Assembly (NCBI GenBank): GCA_905221605.1
Contig: CAJNDS010002261.1
Location: 186,001 to 250,000, forward strand
Reading direction: 5' to 3'
Source: Symbiodinium natans
Taxonomy: Eukaryota > Sar > Dinophyceae > Suessiales > Symbiodiniaceae
DNA length: 64,000 bases
Each line of letters opens with the position of its first letter. Position 1 is the stretch's first letter. Positions 18,801-28,100 of the stretch are shown here, piece by piece. Position numbers and translations under genes: made by a program. The notes below the pieces were generated by a model. The model searched no databases. It saw only the letters and a program-made list of their open reading frames with translations, and was not told where the DNA came from.

Positions 18801-21800
18801 AGGAAAGACAGGAAGCAAAGCTCAAATTTGGCAGAGACTGAAAGAAACTGTAGCATCAAACAAGATGAAGGAACTAGTAGAAATCTCGAAAGGACTCGAG
18901 GTTGAGTTCTCAAGAGAGCCAGATGGAGAGAAAAGACCGGAAGCACCGAGCGAAGAAGAAAGAAAGAGACACGAGCTGACACACTTACCAAAGGCGGACT
19001 GGTGTGAGAGTTGTTCGGCAACAAGAAGTAGAGAAGATGATTTCAAAGTGACAGAGAAGAAGTATGAAGCATCGTTGGTAAGCATGGATTTCAAGTTCAC
19101 AGGAACAAGGAACGAAGAAGATGCGAAAGATGTGAAAGATGCATTGTGCATAAGTTTGGTCATGGTGGATCAAGAGACAAAGTTTGTCCATGCAATTCCA
19201 GTTCAAAGCAAGGAAGTCACGAACTATCTGGTAGAAGAAGTTTGTAGAGTACTGATGCTAATGCAGCCAAAAGTGATCCTGAGAACGGACACCGAACCAG
19301 CGATGATTGCATTGAGGAAGAAAGTGCAAGCGATAAGAAAGATGCAGAAACTTGAAACAGAGATTCAAGATGTGGCACCAGACACACACCAAGGAGCGCA
19401 AGTTGAAAGATGGGTACAAACAGTGAGAAACTTATCGAAGACTTTGGTGTATGGAGTTGAAAAGGAAGCGAAAGTGAAAATCACGAGCGAAAGTACACTG
19501 TATCCATGGGCACCGAGACATGCAGCGTTCTTGTTGAACAGGTTTGTTGTTCAACAGGGGAAGACCCCATTCGAGTTGGTATTTGACCGTGAGTACAAAG
19601 GAACTTTGGTACCATGGGGTAGTGTGGTTGTGGCGAAACCACTACCGAAAACGAGAGAGAAAGGTGAAGCATGGAAGAAAGGAATCTTCGTTGGAAAGGA
19701 CATGGTTTCAAACATGAATCTGGTGAGCACACGAAACGGAATCATGAAAAGTCGGACAATGAGACAATGTTCGCCAACGTTCGACGTGGAGACATTGGCA
19801 AATGCATGCGGAACGCCGTGGAATCATAGCCAAGAGCAGTTGACAGGACGGTCGAAGCAGCCGAAGAGGCTACCGCCATCGAGTGGAATCGAAGTGGCGC
19901 CGATCGAAGGACCGCCCGTACAAGTCCCGAGAACTCCAGCAGTTGGTCTGGAGACGCCGCAGTATAGCCCGACAGCGTCGGAAAGACCGAGCGACGCAAT
20001 GGCGTCTGATCCGCCGACAAGTGATGATGATGACAACGATGAAGATCCCGGCGAAGGCCAAAGAAGTTCTGAAGCAAGCAGTAGGAAAGGAGCAGCGGCA
20101 AGGAAAAGAGATGAAGCAAGTATGACCTCAGGTGAAGCCGAGGAAGAAGAGCCGGAAGGCACGAGCAAAAGAGAGCTCGAAGGAGCAGCCGCAGAAGAAC
20201 CTGAAGCCACAAGGCCGAGAGTCGACGAAGGAAGCGGACAAGTTGAAGAAAGACCTGAGAAGATCCAAAGAGGAGAACCCTCAGGAACGGTAAGAAGGAT
20301 AATGGCCACAAGAAGTGTGCAAGAAGTTGCGTCATTTCTCAGGAAGGATTTGCCGAAGTACCATGACGACGAAGAGGTAGAGTTGGAAGAGTTTGACGGA
20401 CTCGAAGTCGAGTTTGAAGAGCCTGAAGAGGAAAGAAGCTCAGAACTCGGAGAAGACGAAGAGTTCGAGGAAAGCATGCCAAGGTGGTCAAACAAGTTCG
20501 AAGATGGACCTCCGAAGTTGGACGAAGGCGAGTTGACGAAGGTCGACGTTGTGTCAAGAGAGCACGAGATAAGCCGACTCACAGAGATGAAAGTCTTGAA
20601 AGAGTTGCCTGAAGGCACGAGTGTGAGCAACTACAAGTACCTTTCAACCAAAGTTGTCTACGATTGGAGGCATCGAGACAACGAATGGCAACGGCGTGGC
20701 CGGTTAGTTGCCCGCGAGTTTAAATGGTTGGGGTCAACGGACATCGCATCGTTATTTTCTCCAACGGGAGTTGCGAGCACGGTGAAGTTACTCTCAGCAA
20801 TGTTTGTGTCGTCGAGCGACCACATCCTTGGAAGTATCGATGTAGGAGATGCCTACTTGATGGTGGAGCAAGAAGAACCAACAGTCGTCGAAGTCGATGG
20901 AAAGTACTATGAACTCGGATTCACGTTGCCAGGGCAACGGATAGGATCAAGCGCATGGTTCAACAAGCTGAAAGGATACCTCGAAGAGTATGGACTCAAG
21001 TCCGACGAAGGACTACCAGCTTTGTTTTACAGGAGACAAGAAAAAGGAAAAGCTGGAATGGTTGTGTTATCACACGTTGACGACATGGAACTGTACGCGA
21101 CTGAGAAAGAGTTCCAAGGATTGATCGAGTTTCTGAGAAAGAAGAAGTTAAAGATCAAGGTCGAAGGACCGTTGCGAGAACAAGAGGGCTCAATGAGTTT
21201 TCTGAAGAGAGGATTCAGCGCAGTGAACGATGGAGACGTTGAAATCACGATGAATTCCAAGTACATCGAAGGATTGACCGAAGCGTTGGAGTTGGAAAAT
21301 TCTTATCCAAAGAAATTGCCATGCCCAGCGGACAATGGAAGGGCAATGCAAGCGAAGAAAGGAGGAATGGAACCGCTATCGGAAGCGGATCACCACACCT
21401 ACAGGAAAGGTGTAGGTATACTGTTGTACTTAGCGCCAGAACGGCCCGATCTGATGTATGTGCTGAAGAAACTTTCAACGAAGCTAGCAGCGCCTGTGGA
21501 AGCAGACATGGAACTGCTAAGGCATGCTGCGAAGTACCTGAAAGGAACACCTGATGTGTCGCTGATACACAAGAAGAGCTACCCAGGAAGAAGTTTCATC
21601 GAAGAGCGAAATGAGAGAAAAGATGAAGAAGTCGAGAGAAATGTCTATGAGCAAGAGTCACTGTTGGAGATAGTGACGGATTCTGATTGGGCAGCCGACA
21701 GAGAGTCGAGGCAGAGCGTGTCGTGTGGAGCGATCATGCTGAATGGAAATCTGATTCATTTTCAGAGCAAGCGGCAGAAGTGCATAGTTCTCAGCTCATG

Positions 21801-24453
21801 CGAAGCAGAGACTATCGCCGCAACGTCAATACTTTCTGAAGGAGTGTTTTTAAAGGCACTGTTAACGAGAATCCTCGGAAAAGAACCAAAGATGGTAATG
21901 TATTCAGATTCGAGCAGTTCGAGACAACTGATTGCTCGGAAAGGACTGGGGAAAGCCCGTCATCTCGACGTTGATCTGTTATGGATCCAGAGTATCCCGA
22001 GGTTGATCATCAAAGCGATCAAAGGAAAGGACAACCCAGCTGATCTGGGAACAAAGAGCTTAAGCAAAGACAAGATCCGGAAGTACATGGCAAGCCTCGG
22101 ATATGTAGGAGAGTTTGTGGACCAAGAAGAAGTTGAAAGAAATGTGCAAGTGCGAAGAACGAGCGGCAATGGCCGAAGCGGCAATGGCCGGCGAATGGAC
22201 GATGAACGATTAGCGAAGATCATACAAGCTGTAACGATGGCTGTGTTGATAGGAATGGGAGAAGCCAAGAAAGCCAAGGAAGAAGATCAAGGACCGGGAA
22301 TAGTCATGTGTATCATGATTGGTTGTGTGACATGCATGGTTTGTTGCACAGTTTATCCCGCAGCCGTTCTCTTGCTCAAGCAAGTAGGAAGAAGAGAAAA
22401 GAAGGTAGAAAAGAGAACGATGCAAGGAGAGAAGACTCATGAACAATTGATGGAAGAAAAAGTGGAAGAGCTGAAGGAGATGAAGACAGGAGCAGAGGAG
22501 CGCAGGAAGAAGTTACTGGAGAATGCTCCAAAAGAAGAGGAACAGGCCGAAGAGCCAAAGGAAGAGGCCAAAGAAGAACTGAAGGAGGAGAAGAAAGAGA
22601 AGAAAGAAAAGAAGAAGGAGAAGGATTCGTCGTGCAGTGATTCTGCAAGCGAGTCATCTTCAAGCGAGTCAAGTTCGAGCGACGAGAAGGAGGAGAAGAA
22701 AGAAGAAAAGGACCAGAAAGAAGACAAGGACCAGGAAAAAGTCAAGAACCAGGAAGAAGTCAAGAACCAGGAAAAAGTCAAGAACCAGGAAGAAGTCAAG
22801 AACCAGGAAGAAGTCAAGGACCAGAAAGAAGTCAAGGACCAGGAAGAAGTCAAGGACCAGGAAGAAGTCAAGGACCAGGAAGAAGTCAAGGACCAGGAAG
22901 AAGTCAAGGACCAGGAAGAAGCGCCTGAGAAGGAAGGAAAAAAGGAGGAAGGAGCCGAAAAAGCCGATGACGATGAAAGATACGTCCTCCTGGCAAAGGA
23001 AGGCCTATGGCCAACGATCTTAAGCTCAATGCAGTTGGACGAAAGGGGAGCAAAGATGCTCGAAGAGACAGGGATCGATGGCGACGCCCTAAGGTCCGAA
23101 GCGACGCAGAGAATGTTCCAAGAGTTCAAAGAGACAATGGAGAGTCCAGTCGTGAAGATTCCAACGGGATATGGAACAAGGGTGCAACAATGGTTGGCAG
23201 CCCTGAAGGAGCAAGAAGAAGATGAGAAGGACTCGGACGAGTTGATGTACGAAGATGTCGCCAATGCAGAAAAGGAAGCGGAAGATGCCGAACGGGCATA
23301 TGGCGAAAAGTACCGCGAGATCGAGAAGATGATGGAAGAGTGCAAAAGCCTTAAGTCCACAATGCAGAAGAAGAAGAAGGAAGCTGAAGGACATTTGGCG
23401 GAGTACAATGAGTTCAAGCACTCAAGAAGAATGCTGAGCGTGGTAAGGATGCTTGTAGAGACAAGTGAAGAAGTAATGAAGTGTTTGGTGGAAGCATCGC
23501 CAGACTACGGTCGAATTTTCGAAGAAAGACCGAGAGTGTCCTTACTCGAGCGAATGCGCAAAAGGAAGATGGCCGAAGGAGCCAGCGAGGCAGAGTCAAT
23601 GGCTGCAGGCTCGGAAAGGCAAGTGAAGACGAAAGCAATGCCAAAGCCATTGAAGCTACGCAAGGAGATGGCAGAAGTTGTGCAAGTTGATGATGCCATC
23701 GAAGAGAAGAAGGATGAAGGTGAAGGAAAGGAGAAAAAGAGAGAGGAAGACCTGAGCAAGGTCAACCCAAGGTGGCTCTTGAAGTCAGGGGAAAAAAGCA
23801 CCCGAGACGAGAAGGAGACCGGAAAACGCCCGGCAGGATGTTTTTTCTGCAAAGGCCCGCACCGAGCTGTAGACTGCCAGTCAATGCTGGAGCTGGCAAG
23901 AGAGACAGCGGGAAAGGTTCCAAGTGCTGAGTGGCGAAAGAAGGAGAACCGTGGCCTATGGTGCAAGTGGTGCTGGTACACGAGCAAGAACCCGACAGAG
24001 TACACGGGGTGGGGAAGCCATACCCACCAAAGATGCTGGTACCAAAAGCAAGGCCAAGCAAATGAAGACAAGGCCAAGGCAGAAAAGGAAAGGGCAGGAG
24101 CAATGGAAGTTAGCGAAGAACTCCAGAATATGATAGACACAAGCCAAAGACCTGCCGAGCCGAAAGGAATGCCACCGAATCCCCAATGGGGGATGGAGAC
24201 ACTCAAGAAGAGAAAGGAGCCAGAAACGCCAGGACCGAGTGTCGAAGAAGTCCAAACGAGCGATGAAGAAGCGAAGAAGAAGCAAGCGAAGGAGAACATC
24301 AAGAAGATCAAAAGAGAAGAAAGGAGAAAGGAGCGTGAAGAGAGAAAGAAGGCAAAGAAGGAAGAGAAGAAGGCAAAGAAGGAAGAAAAGAAAAAGGCCA
24401 AAGGAAGCGAGGCCAGGGAGCCGACAGCCGAGATCGACAAAGAGGATCTGTAA
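15829..24453 (+). CDS. Ret-B Gag-Pol polyprotein (gag, PR, SAP-like, INT, RT, RNase H, long C-terminal extension)
   Basis: ATG 15829 opens 2874 codons. Gag spans about 1-470 with a basic Gly/Lys/Arg tract (about 325-385) and a CCHC knuckle (C399, C402, H407, C412). The aspartic protease has DSGAD at 624-628. A SAP-like helix-hairpin (about 968-1008) precedes integrase: zinc site H1048, H1052, C1059, C1062 and triad D1087, D1154, E1193. RT has D1671 and an HVDD box at 1749-1752, where copia normally has Y/FVDD. RNase H has D1951, E1992 and D2027. The tail carries a hydrophobic span (about 2157-2184, Cys-rich, followed by Lys/Arg), acidic/basic coiled-coil-like sequence, VKDQEE repeats (about 2299-2364), a C-x2-C-x3-H-x4-C knuckle (2671-2683), a second Cys/His cluster (C2712, C2715, H2731, H2733, C2736) and a Lys-rich end. 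It would make virus-like particles, copy RNA to cDNA and integrate it. Confidence 0.93.
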   Translation: MAEQQRNFEAMLAGIGQATEALGRVASQTATQQQQLTEAMQRLTEAASQGAAQAARNSPRSVGGEGAPRAQPSGVPFDTGGKILKPPEVFNPATLEEEVSQWSDWSFAFKNFLAFMDYEFLADLKKAETSTDALDIEDDIDGFYAASEGRKIRGMKLYSVLSSYLKNRPLKVLRSIDNMDGFEVWRRLTMELEPSSRSRSLAMAQALVGFPAMAKGASLMDYVLTFEKLVNEYEKLSTTKYDDNLKIGTLLKGIPQNLKQHIMVGINEKTSYNDLRTKLLQYERSNQTWSAENILGSLSVQAPGTSSSSKEYQGPIPMEIDRLKGKGKYERGKGGRGKGKFEKGKGKGKGKERKGGRGKGRGKGRGKGRGKSVRQVENGGYGSQGKGSGGKGSRSGVECYKCGKYGHFASECWTSAKGGKDSGKGGKSKGKMRQVREGEEDWNQDQEWPSGVWNAPSQSSASSQPSQYRSQEQSQVRAAQAAKGSEQVRRVNERSMTSIEEDDEEDDEEIVDLIEMFREWGYKPYARIVKMKEVQVFDISQGDEELNELDEYQMWYEEDQPEVRQESVENPSPSPSAQEEDQPEVRQESIENPSPSPSVQEASKDRVRTVRFPGYEDLIEVVLDSGADCHVLPLSYYSEDLGEVELPALKMVITDAQGNAIRTTEARTNITFEFQRSDGKVIKVKDTAVFGQVTQPLFAVGKLYKVGWGIEPQDAYSAFLTKLVKRKNGTSVSYVPIRFARNSTVTDLRIYRAAMENGQGEVPISIRKLTLTKELKDDIENGKYEEGWFYLTDGRPVRIDWDVNTTYSLGRDEGRAFKYRTTLRTRYEEEQIIWEEMEFYECAEEWREKSTMVIVPEIENSVVITIMERFPRSVEDYGEYRSPYKEKETEEKRDVEMEPQGQEDLWKGRSEEELQRDIEKGIEELAQAQGPGSNPGKKLQEDNDEKERKKVEEQLPKLGEVMEERMKIGGIELTPASTIKQLRNACEFLKIGKTGSKAQIWQRLKETVASNKMKELVEISKGLEVEFSREPDGEKRPEAPSEEERKRHELTHLPKADWCESCSATRSREDDFKVTEKKYEASLVSMDFKFTGTRNEEDAKDVKDALCISLVMVDQETKFVHAIPVQSKEVTNYLVEEVCRVLMLMQPKVILRTDTEPAMIALRKKVQAIRKMQKLETEIQDVAPDTHQGAQVERWVQTVRNLSKTLVYGVEKEAKVKITSESTLYPWAPRHAAFLLNRFVVQQGKTPFELVFDREYKGTLVPWGSVVVAKPLPKTREKGEAWKKGIFVGKDMVSNMNLVSTRNGIMKSRTMRQCSPTFDVETLANACGTPWNHSQEQLTGRSKQPKRLPPSSGIEVAPIEGPPVQVPRTPAVGLETPQYSPTASERPSDAMASDPPTSDDDDNDEDPGEGQRSSEASSRKGAAARKRDEASMTSGEAEEEEPEGTSKRELEGAAAEEPEATRPRVDEGSGQVEERPEKIQRGEPSGTVRRIMATRSVQEVASFLRKDLPKYHDDEEVELEEFDGLEVEFEEPEEERSSELGEDEEFEESMPRWSNKFEDGPPKLDEGELTKVDVVSREHEISRLTEMKVLKELPEGTSVSNYKYLSTKVVYDWRHRDNEWQRRGRLVAREFKWLGSTDIASLFSPTGVASTVKLLSAMFVSSSDHILGSIDVGDAYLMVEQEEPTVVEVDGKYYELGFTLPGQRIGSSAWFNKLKGYLEEYGLKSDEGLPALFYRRQEKGKAGMVVLSHVDDMELYATEKEFQGLIEFLRKKKLKIKVEGPLREQEGSMSFLKRGFSAVNDGDVEITMNSKYIEGLTEALELENSYPKKLPCPADNGRAMQAKKGGMEPLSEADHHTYRKGVGILLYLAPERPDLMYVLKKLSTKLAAPVEADMELLRHAAKYLKGTPDVSLIHKKSYPGRSFIEERNERKDEEVERNVYEQESLLEIVTDSDWAADRESRQSVSCGAIMLNGNLIHFQSKRQKCIVLSSCEAETIAATSILSEGVFLKALLTRILGKEPKMVMYSDSSSSRQLIARKGLGKARHLDVDLLWIQSIPRLIIKAIKGKDNPADLGTKSLSKDKIRKYMASLGYVGEFVDQEEVERNVQVRRTSGNGRSGNGRRMDDERLAKIIQAVTMAVLIGMGEAKKAKEEDQGPGIVMCIMIGCVTCMVCCTVYPAAVLLLKQVGRREKKVEKRTMQGEKTHEQLMEEKVEELKEMKTGAEERRKKLLENAPKEEEQAEEPKEEAKEELKEEKKEKKEKKKEKDSSCSDSASESSSSESSSSDEKEEKKEEKDQKEDKDQEKVKNQEEVKNQEKVKNQEEVKNQEEVKDQKEVKDQEEVKDQEEVKDQEEVKDQEEVKDQEEAPEKEGKKEEGAEKADDDERYVLLAKEGLWPTILSSMQLDERGAKMLEETGIDGDALRSEATQRMFQEFKETMESPVVKIPTGYGTRVQQWLAALKEQEEDEKDSDELMYEDVANAEKEAEDAERAYGEKYREIEKMMEECKSLKSTMQKKKKEAEGHLAEYNEFKHSRRMLSVVRMLVETSEEVMKCLVEASPDYGRIFEERPRVSLLERMRKRKMAEGASEAESMAAGSERQVKTKAMPKPLKLRKEMAEVVQVDDAIEEKKDEGEGKEKKREEDLSKVNPRWLLKSGEKSTRDEKETGKRPAGCFFCKGPHRAVDCQSMLELARETAGKVPSAEWRKKENRGLWCKWCWYTSKNPTEYTGWGSHTHQRCWYQKQGQANEDKAKAEKERAGAMEVSEELQNMIDTSQRPAEPKGMPPNPQWGMETLKKRKEPETPGPSVEEVQTSDEEAKKKQAKENIKKIKREERRKEREERKKAKKEEKKAKKEEKKKAKGSEAREPTAEIDKEDL
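22705..22920 (+). repeat. 18-bp coding tandem repeat (VKDQEE units) in the Ret-B tail
   Basis: About twelve units of 18 bp are read in frame as V-K-(N/D)-Q-(E/K)-(E/K). The first two units are diverged. The last five are nearly identical at the base level (GTCAAGGACCAGGAAGAA), pointing to recent slippage expansion. Ret-A has no matching run at the equivalent place, so copy number is likely to vary between elements. Confidence 0.9.
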
Positions 24454-25007
24454 GCGCTGAAGATCTGAAAAGGAAGAGGGCGAAAGCCCAAGATTCTGAG
24501 GGCAATGGCCCAAATACCGCATTTTGCGAAGACCGGAAGGTAGAAATCAGTTTCACAAACAATTCGTTTCACCAAGCCAATGGCGAAAATGGAAGGTGTT
24601 TTGAAAAGCAAAGAGACAATGCAAAAGCCGCTTGTGAGAAAGGCGTGCAGTGGTCTCATGTTTCAAAAGAAGCTACGAAGCAATGGTATGATGGTTTTGT
24701 TGCAAGCCACGGAGCACCACGAACGAAAGCACAAGTTTCAAAGAAACGAAATGCTGAGTTACTGCTGGACTACGACGAGCTCGACATTGGCGAGAAAAAG
24801 TGAGTGCAAGCAGTAGATGAGATTTGGTGCATGAGGTAGATTCACAAGTGCACAGAAGTGTTTCAATTTGTTCCAGGAGCCAAAGAAGAAAGAAGAAGGT
24901 TAACCCGAAGGGGTATGTGAAAAAGGAAAGATGAGCTCAATGGAGCATGAGAGAAAAGTGAGAAGGTGTTTGAAAATCGTTTCACCCAACGAGTTTCAAA
25001 GAGGGCG
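24454..25007 (+). other. Ret-B 3' untranslated region
   Basis: The 554 bases between the stop codon and the right LTR hold no domain. Short direct motifs such as GTTTCA(C/A)A and GTGTTT(G/T)AAAA recur. It ends in CAAAGAGGGCG (to 25007), the purine-rich site expected for plus-strand priming. GAGGGCG also sits directly before the Ret-A LTR (31908-31914). Confidence 0.7.
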
Positions 25008-25142
25008 TAACAAACATTTCACTTTTCATGCCCGACTGTATATAGGCTCAAGCACCGCCCCTCGTGGAGCGCCGCGAGTGAAGGTAAAAGTGTGCCGAGA
25101 ACCTGTGTTCTAGAAAGGTTGAGATTAGCCTTTAAACTTTTA
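25008..25142 (+). repeat. Ret-B 3' LTR, 135 bp
   Basis: I compared this copy base by base with 15327-15461 and found no difference. It is followed by the GAAGA target duplication and then by the continuation of the Ret-A gag-pol frame. Confidence 0.95.
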
Positions 25143-28100
25143 GAAGAGCAAGCAAGCTCTGGTGGCGGAACCGGAAAAGGAGGAGTAGCAAGAGTCGCTC
25201 AGCAAGCAAGCGGAAATGAGCGAGTACGAAGAGTTCAAGAGTACAGTACAGTCCGAATTGAAGAAGTCAACGAAGAAGAAGATGAAGTGGTCAATTTGCC
25301 AAGAGAGTTCGATCAGTTCTTGAATAATGTGAGAATGGTGAAGAGTCAAAGCGAGAGTCACGACATCAGCGAAGGAGATCCTGAACACATCGATGAAACC
25401 GACGAACTACTTTGGTGGTACCTGGGAGTCGAGTACAAGCAAGCGAGAGTCGCGAAAGGATGGAGAAGATGGAATCAACGAGAATTTGAAGAACCCGTTG
25501 AAGTTGTTCTTGACAGTGGAGCTGATTGGAACGAAGGACCTCCCGGAACTGAAAATGGTGATAGCCGATGCCCAAGGAAATCCCATTCGAACAGCAGAGT
25601 ACAGAGCAAACATCAAAATCGAGTTTGAGAAGGAGAACGGAAAGAAGATAAATGTGATCGATTCGGCAGTCTTTGGAGATGTGACGCAACCGTTGTTTGC
25701 CGTCGGAAAGTTGTGGAAATGCGGATGGGGAATCGACCCCGAGAATGACAACAAAGCGTGGTTGAAGAAAGGAAAGGCTCGAATGCCGATACGATTCCAC
25801 AGGAACTCGACCGTCACAGAGATGAGGATTTACCGAGCAGCTGAAGAAGAATTGCTCTACGGAGAGGAGAGCGAAGAAGAATTGAAAATTCGGAAACTTG
25901 ACGTGAAAGAGTCACTGAACGACGAGTTGGAAAAGGAAAAATGGAATGAGAATTGGTTTTATTTGGCAAATGGAAGCCCAGCGCGGTATGACTGGGACAA
26001 GTACACCGCGTACGACCCAAGTGGTCTTGGAACAAAAGGATTCAAGTACCGTACCACGATCATCGGTGCAAGACTCGGAGATGAAATTATGTGGAAAGAC
26101 ATGGAGCTGTTTGAGTGTTCCGAGCTTTGGGAAGAAAGAGAGAAGATCGAGTTCGGAGAAAAGGAAGAAGTTGTGATAACAATCCTGGAAAGAAGACCTC
26201 GAGATCCCGGAGATTCATGAGTGTTCAGCGTACCGGGGCAAGCGCTCAAGGAGCTAGAAAAGAAGAAAAGAAAAGAACTTGAAAAGTATCTACCGGCGAT
26301 AGCGGATGAGAGCTTTGAGAAGATGACAATCGGCGGAATCGAATTCTCCTCCGATAGCACAGTCAAAGAGCTCAGAGACGCTTGTAAAGTGTTAGACGTC
26401 GGACAGTCAGGAGGAAAGCAGTTACTCTGGCAGAGGTTGAAAAAGGAAGCAGCCAGTTCGAAGCTGAAGACAATGGTTGAAGTATCGAAAGCGATCGAGA
26501 AAGAGTTTGAGCGAGAACCGCGAGGAGATCCAGAACCAGTGAAGCCGTCGCCTGAAGAAGTCGCAAGACACGAGTTGACACACCTACCGAAAGCGAGTTG
26601 GTGTGAAGCATGCAGTGCTACTCGAGGAAGAGAAAGAAACTTCGAAGTATCGGAAAAGAAGCATGATGGATCGTTAATCTCGATGGACTTCAAGTTCACA
26701 GGAACAAGAGATGAGGAAAATGCAAAGTATGTGAAAGATGCACCGTGTATCAGCCTGGTGATGGTTGATCAGGAACCGAAGTTTGTGCGTGTGATTCCTG
26801 TACCGTCGAAAGAAGTGACAAAGTACTTGATCGAAGAAATTTGCAGAGTGCTCATGCTGTTTGAGAAGAAAGTGATCTTGAGAACGGACACGAGCCGGCG
26901 ATGATCTCGTTGAGAGATTCGGAAGAAACAAGGTCTGGATACAGAGGTCCAAGATGTGGCGCCAGACCAGCGTCAAGGAACATGTGTAGTGGCAAAATTG
27001 CCAATGGTCAAAGAGAAACGCGAAAGTTGGACAAGAGGAATCTTCGTTGGAAAGGACTTCGTGAGCAATCTGAATCTTGTGAGCACAAAGAAAGAAATCG
27101 TCAAAGCGCGGACGATCAAGCGGTGTACCCGGCGATAGACATCGAGGCATTAGTGGAAGCAGCAGGGACACCTTGGAATGCAAAACAACAGCACCTTGTG
27201 TCGCCAAAGCCGACAAGAAGAATACTTCCGACAAGAGGAATCGAACCAATTGGAAATGTTCCTTTACCGCTTCCCGAGCAGGAAACAGAGAAGCCCAAGC
27301 CAAGTGTTGGGAAGTGATCGGCCAACAGAAGAAGAGACGCCAACGCAAAGCGAAGGAGGAATGGACGAAGATGGAATGATGACGACGATGGAGAAGACCC
27401 AGGAGAAAGGAAAAGACCGAGGTCAAGTCAAAGCTCAGTGAGCTATGAACCTTCGAGTGAAGAACTCGTGCCAGATGGAGGCGGATCGCCAAGACAAAAG
27501 CGAGATGTGTTTGAAGCAGAACTTGGAGAAACCGAACAGGAAAGGAATAGACAGTCGCAGAAAACCCTCACAAGTACCGAGCGACAGTGGTAAGACGGTC
27601 CAACCAGGAAGAAGAGAAACTGGAAAAATGAAGAACGATGACGAGGAAGTGGAGATGGAAGAATTGGAAGAAGTTGAAGCAGAACTCGAGGAATATGAAG
27701 ATGAAAAGATCCCTGAATGGGAAGACGAAGATGAATGGAACGAGAAACTTCCTACGTGGTCGAACAAGTTCGAAGACGGACCCCCGAAGCTAACAGATGA
27801 AGAGCTAGAGACTGTGGACAACCAGTCAAGATCGTTCGAGATCGAGAGACTTGAAGGAATGGGCGTGCTGAAAAGGCTACAGCCAGACGCAGACAAGTCG
27901 AAGTACAAGTTCTTGTCAACGACAGTCGTGTACGACTGGCGACACCGTGAGAACCGGTGGCAGCGACGAGGAAGGCTAGTGGCCAGAGAGTACAAGTGGC
28001 TGACAAACTACGACCTGGTGAGTTTGTTTTCGCCCACTGGAGTAGCCAGTACGATCAAGATGCTCTCAGCACTGTTCGTATCGACGGAAGGCTACAGCCT

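Larger units (their letters stand above)
15327..25142 (+). mobile_element. Ret-B: complete, apparently intact copia-type LTR retrotransposon (9816 bp)
   Basis: Two 135-bp LTRs with no difference that I can see bound the element, flanked by GAAGA target duplications. A primer-binding site abuts the left LTR, a purine-rich stretch (AAAGAGGG, then CG) abuts the right LTR, and a single 2874-codon frame fills the interior. It is inserted in the gag of Ret-A, a relative in the same orientation. Identical LTRs mean the insertion is recent. All catalytic residues I can check are present, so it may be autonomous and mobile. Confidence 0.95.

Noticed and set aside
22437-24659. Long minus-strand frames of 326 and 384 codons
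   Set aside because: They are antisense shadows of the Lys/Glu-rich Ret-B tail; they read as Ser/Phe/Leu low complexity with no domain.
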